A stretch of 22,175 nucleotides of DNA from Bacillota bacterium (lineage in GTDB: Bacteria > Bacillota > Clostridia > Acetivibrionales > DSM-1351): NCBI GenBank assembly GCA_023392075.1, contig JAEVZU010000248.1:1-22175 (forward strand), read 5' to 3'. Under the pieces are notes generated by a model. It ran no database searches. It was not told the origin of the DNA and was given only the letters and a program-made list of their open reading frames with translations. The number at the start of each line of letters is the position of its first letter. Position 1 is the first letter of the stretch. The position numbers and the translations under genes were made by a program. This document shows, in pieces, positions 21,648 through 22,175 of the stretch.

Positions 21648-22175
21648 ATGAAAAATAAAAATAACGCATTACAGAATCAGATTGCTAAAGAAAGTATTTT
21701 CACGGCACTCATGATTTTAATGGAGCAAAAGAGTTTCAAAGAAATTTCTATCACTGAGTTAACAAAAAAGGCCGGGGTGTCACGTATGGCCTTTTACAGA
21801 AATTATAACCAGATGGAGGATGTGATTACTCTTTACCTGATGGAATACTTGGAAGACTATTCCAAACAATTGTTAAACAAAAAGAATTTTAATAATTACG
21901 AGAGTGCACGCTTATACTTTGCATGTTTCAGGAAGCAGGAAAAATTAATTGTGAATTTGATTCATTCTAATTTGACCAATTTAATATTTGAAAGCAACGT
22001 TGAATTCTTCCATGCCTTTTCTAAAAATATTGTATGTGAAAAACCATGTTCCTCCAAAAAACAAAAGTACCATGCTGAATTTATAGTAGGAGGTCTTTAT
22101 AAGGTTTTAATCGAATGGGCAAAAAATGGTATGGTAGAAAGTGATGATGATATGGCAGGTTTTATTAATGCATTG
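21648..22175 (+). CDS. TetR-like transcriptional regulator, partial at window end
   Basis: Open for 176 codons to the last base of the window without a stop, so the 3' end is missing. The N-terminal helix-turn-helix is clear: ESIFTALMILMEQKSFKEIS, ITELTKKAGVSRMAFYRNY, then NQMEDVI. The rest is helical, as in the TetR_C group associated with DUF-type or stress-related regulators. AGGAGG lies 11 nt before the ATG at 21648; an in-frame TTG at 21642 is 5 nt from it and could be the real start. It diverges from the nitroreductase gene, with an inverted repeat between them. Confidence 0.9.
   Translation, partial: MKNKNNALQNQIAKESIFTALMILMEQKSFKEISITELTKKAGVSRMAFYRNYNQMEDVITLYLMEYLEDYSKQLLNKKNFNNYESARLYFACFRKQEKLIVNLIHSNLTNLIFESNVEFFHAFSKNIVCEKPCSSKKQKYHAEFIVGGLYKVLIEWAKNGMVESDDDMAGFINAL

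Overview
The window looks like a chromosomal segment of a low-GC, anaerobic, sporadically rearranged member of the Clostridia (Bacillota). Evidence: strong AGGAGG-type ribosome binding sites before nearly every gene, consensus sigma-A promoters with AT-rich flanks, lipobox lipoproteins in place of periplasmic proteins, a ROK repressor beside a RbsABC-type sugar importer, a compact-cysteine iron-sulfur flavoprotein, and small families typical of Clostridia. No rRNA, tRNA, CRISPR array or complete transposase gene was seen.

Region 1 (1-4126, minus strand) is an accessory patchwork: a 59-residue two-helix membrane protein, a DUF2200 protein, a CPBP-type membrane protease homologue with an altered EExxxR motif, an alpha/alpha-toroid-like protein of unknown role, and a TraX-like membrane protein. 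Two tiny reading frames and a possibly decayed gene lie between them.

Region 2 (4127-15925) is the core of the window. A ROK-family repressor (plus strand) diverges from a long minus-strand gene train: zinc-dependent polyol-type dehydrogenase, VOC-fold protein, PfkB fructokinase-like kinase, short-chain dehydrogenase, lipoprotein sugar-binding protein, two-domain sugar ABC ATPase, RbsC-like permease, then a dCache chemoreceptor and a COG2159-type amidohydrolase. The train starts at a consensus promoter (TTGACA, 17 bp, TATAAT), with a 10+10 bp perfect palindrome just downstream that is the best candidate ROK operator. My reading is a system for sensing, importing and oxidising a sugar alcohol or related sugar, with a kinase feeding glycolysis; the actual substrate cannot be read from the sequence. 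A 215-bp MITE with TA target duplications sits between the permease and the chemoreceptor. Removing it in silico restores an open frame from an upstream ATG with a strong ribosome binding site into the chemoreceptor, so it may have cut the original 5' end of that gene.

Region 3 (15926-22175) contains small regulator/enzyme pairs: an alpha/beta hydrolase diverging from a TetR regulator, with two palindromic operators 31 bp apart over overlapping promoters; a MarR regulator upstream of an iron-sulfur flavoprotein reductase, with a shared motif in both promoters; a lipoprotein of unknown role; and a nitroreductase diverging from a second TetR-like regulator that runs off the window end. These look like stress, xenobiotic or redox response modules.
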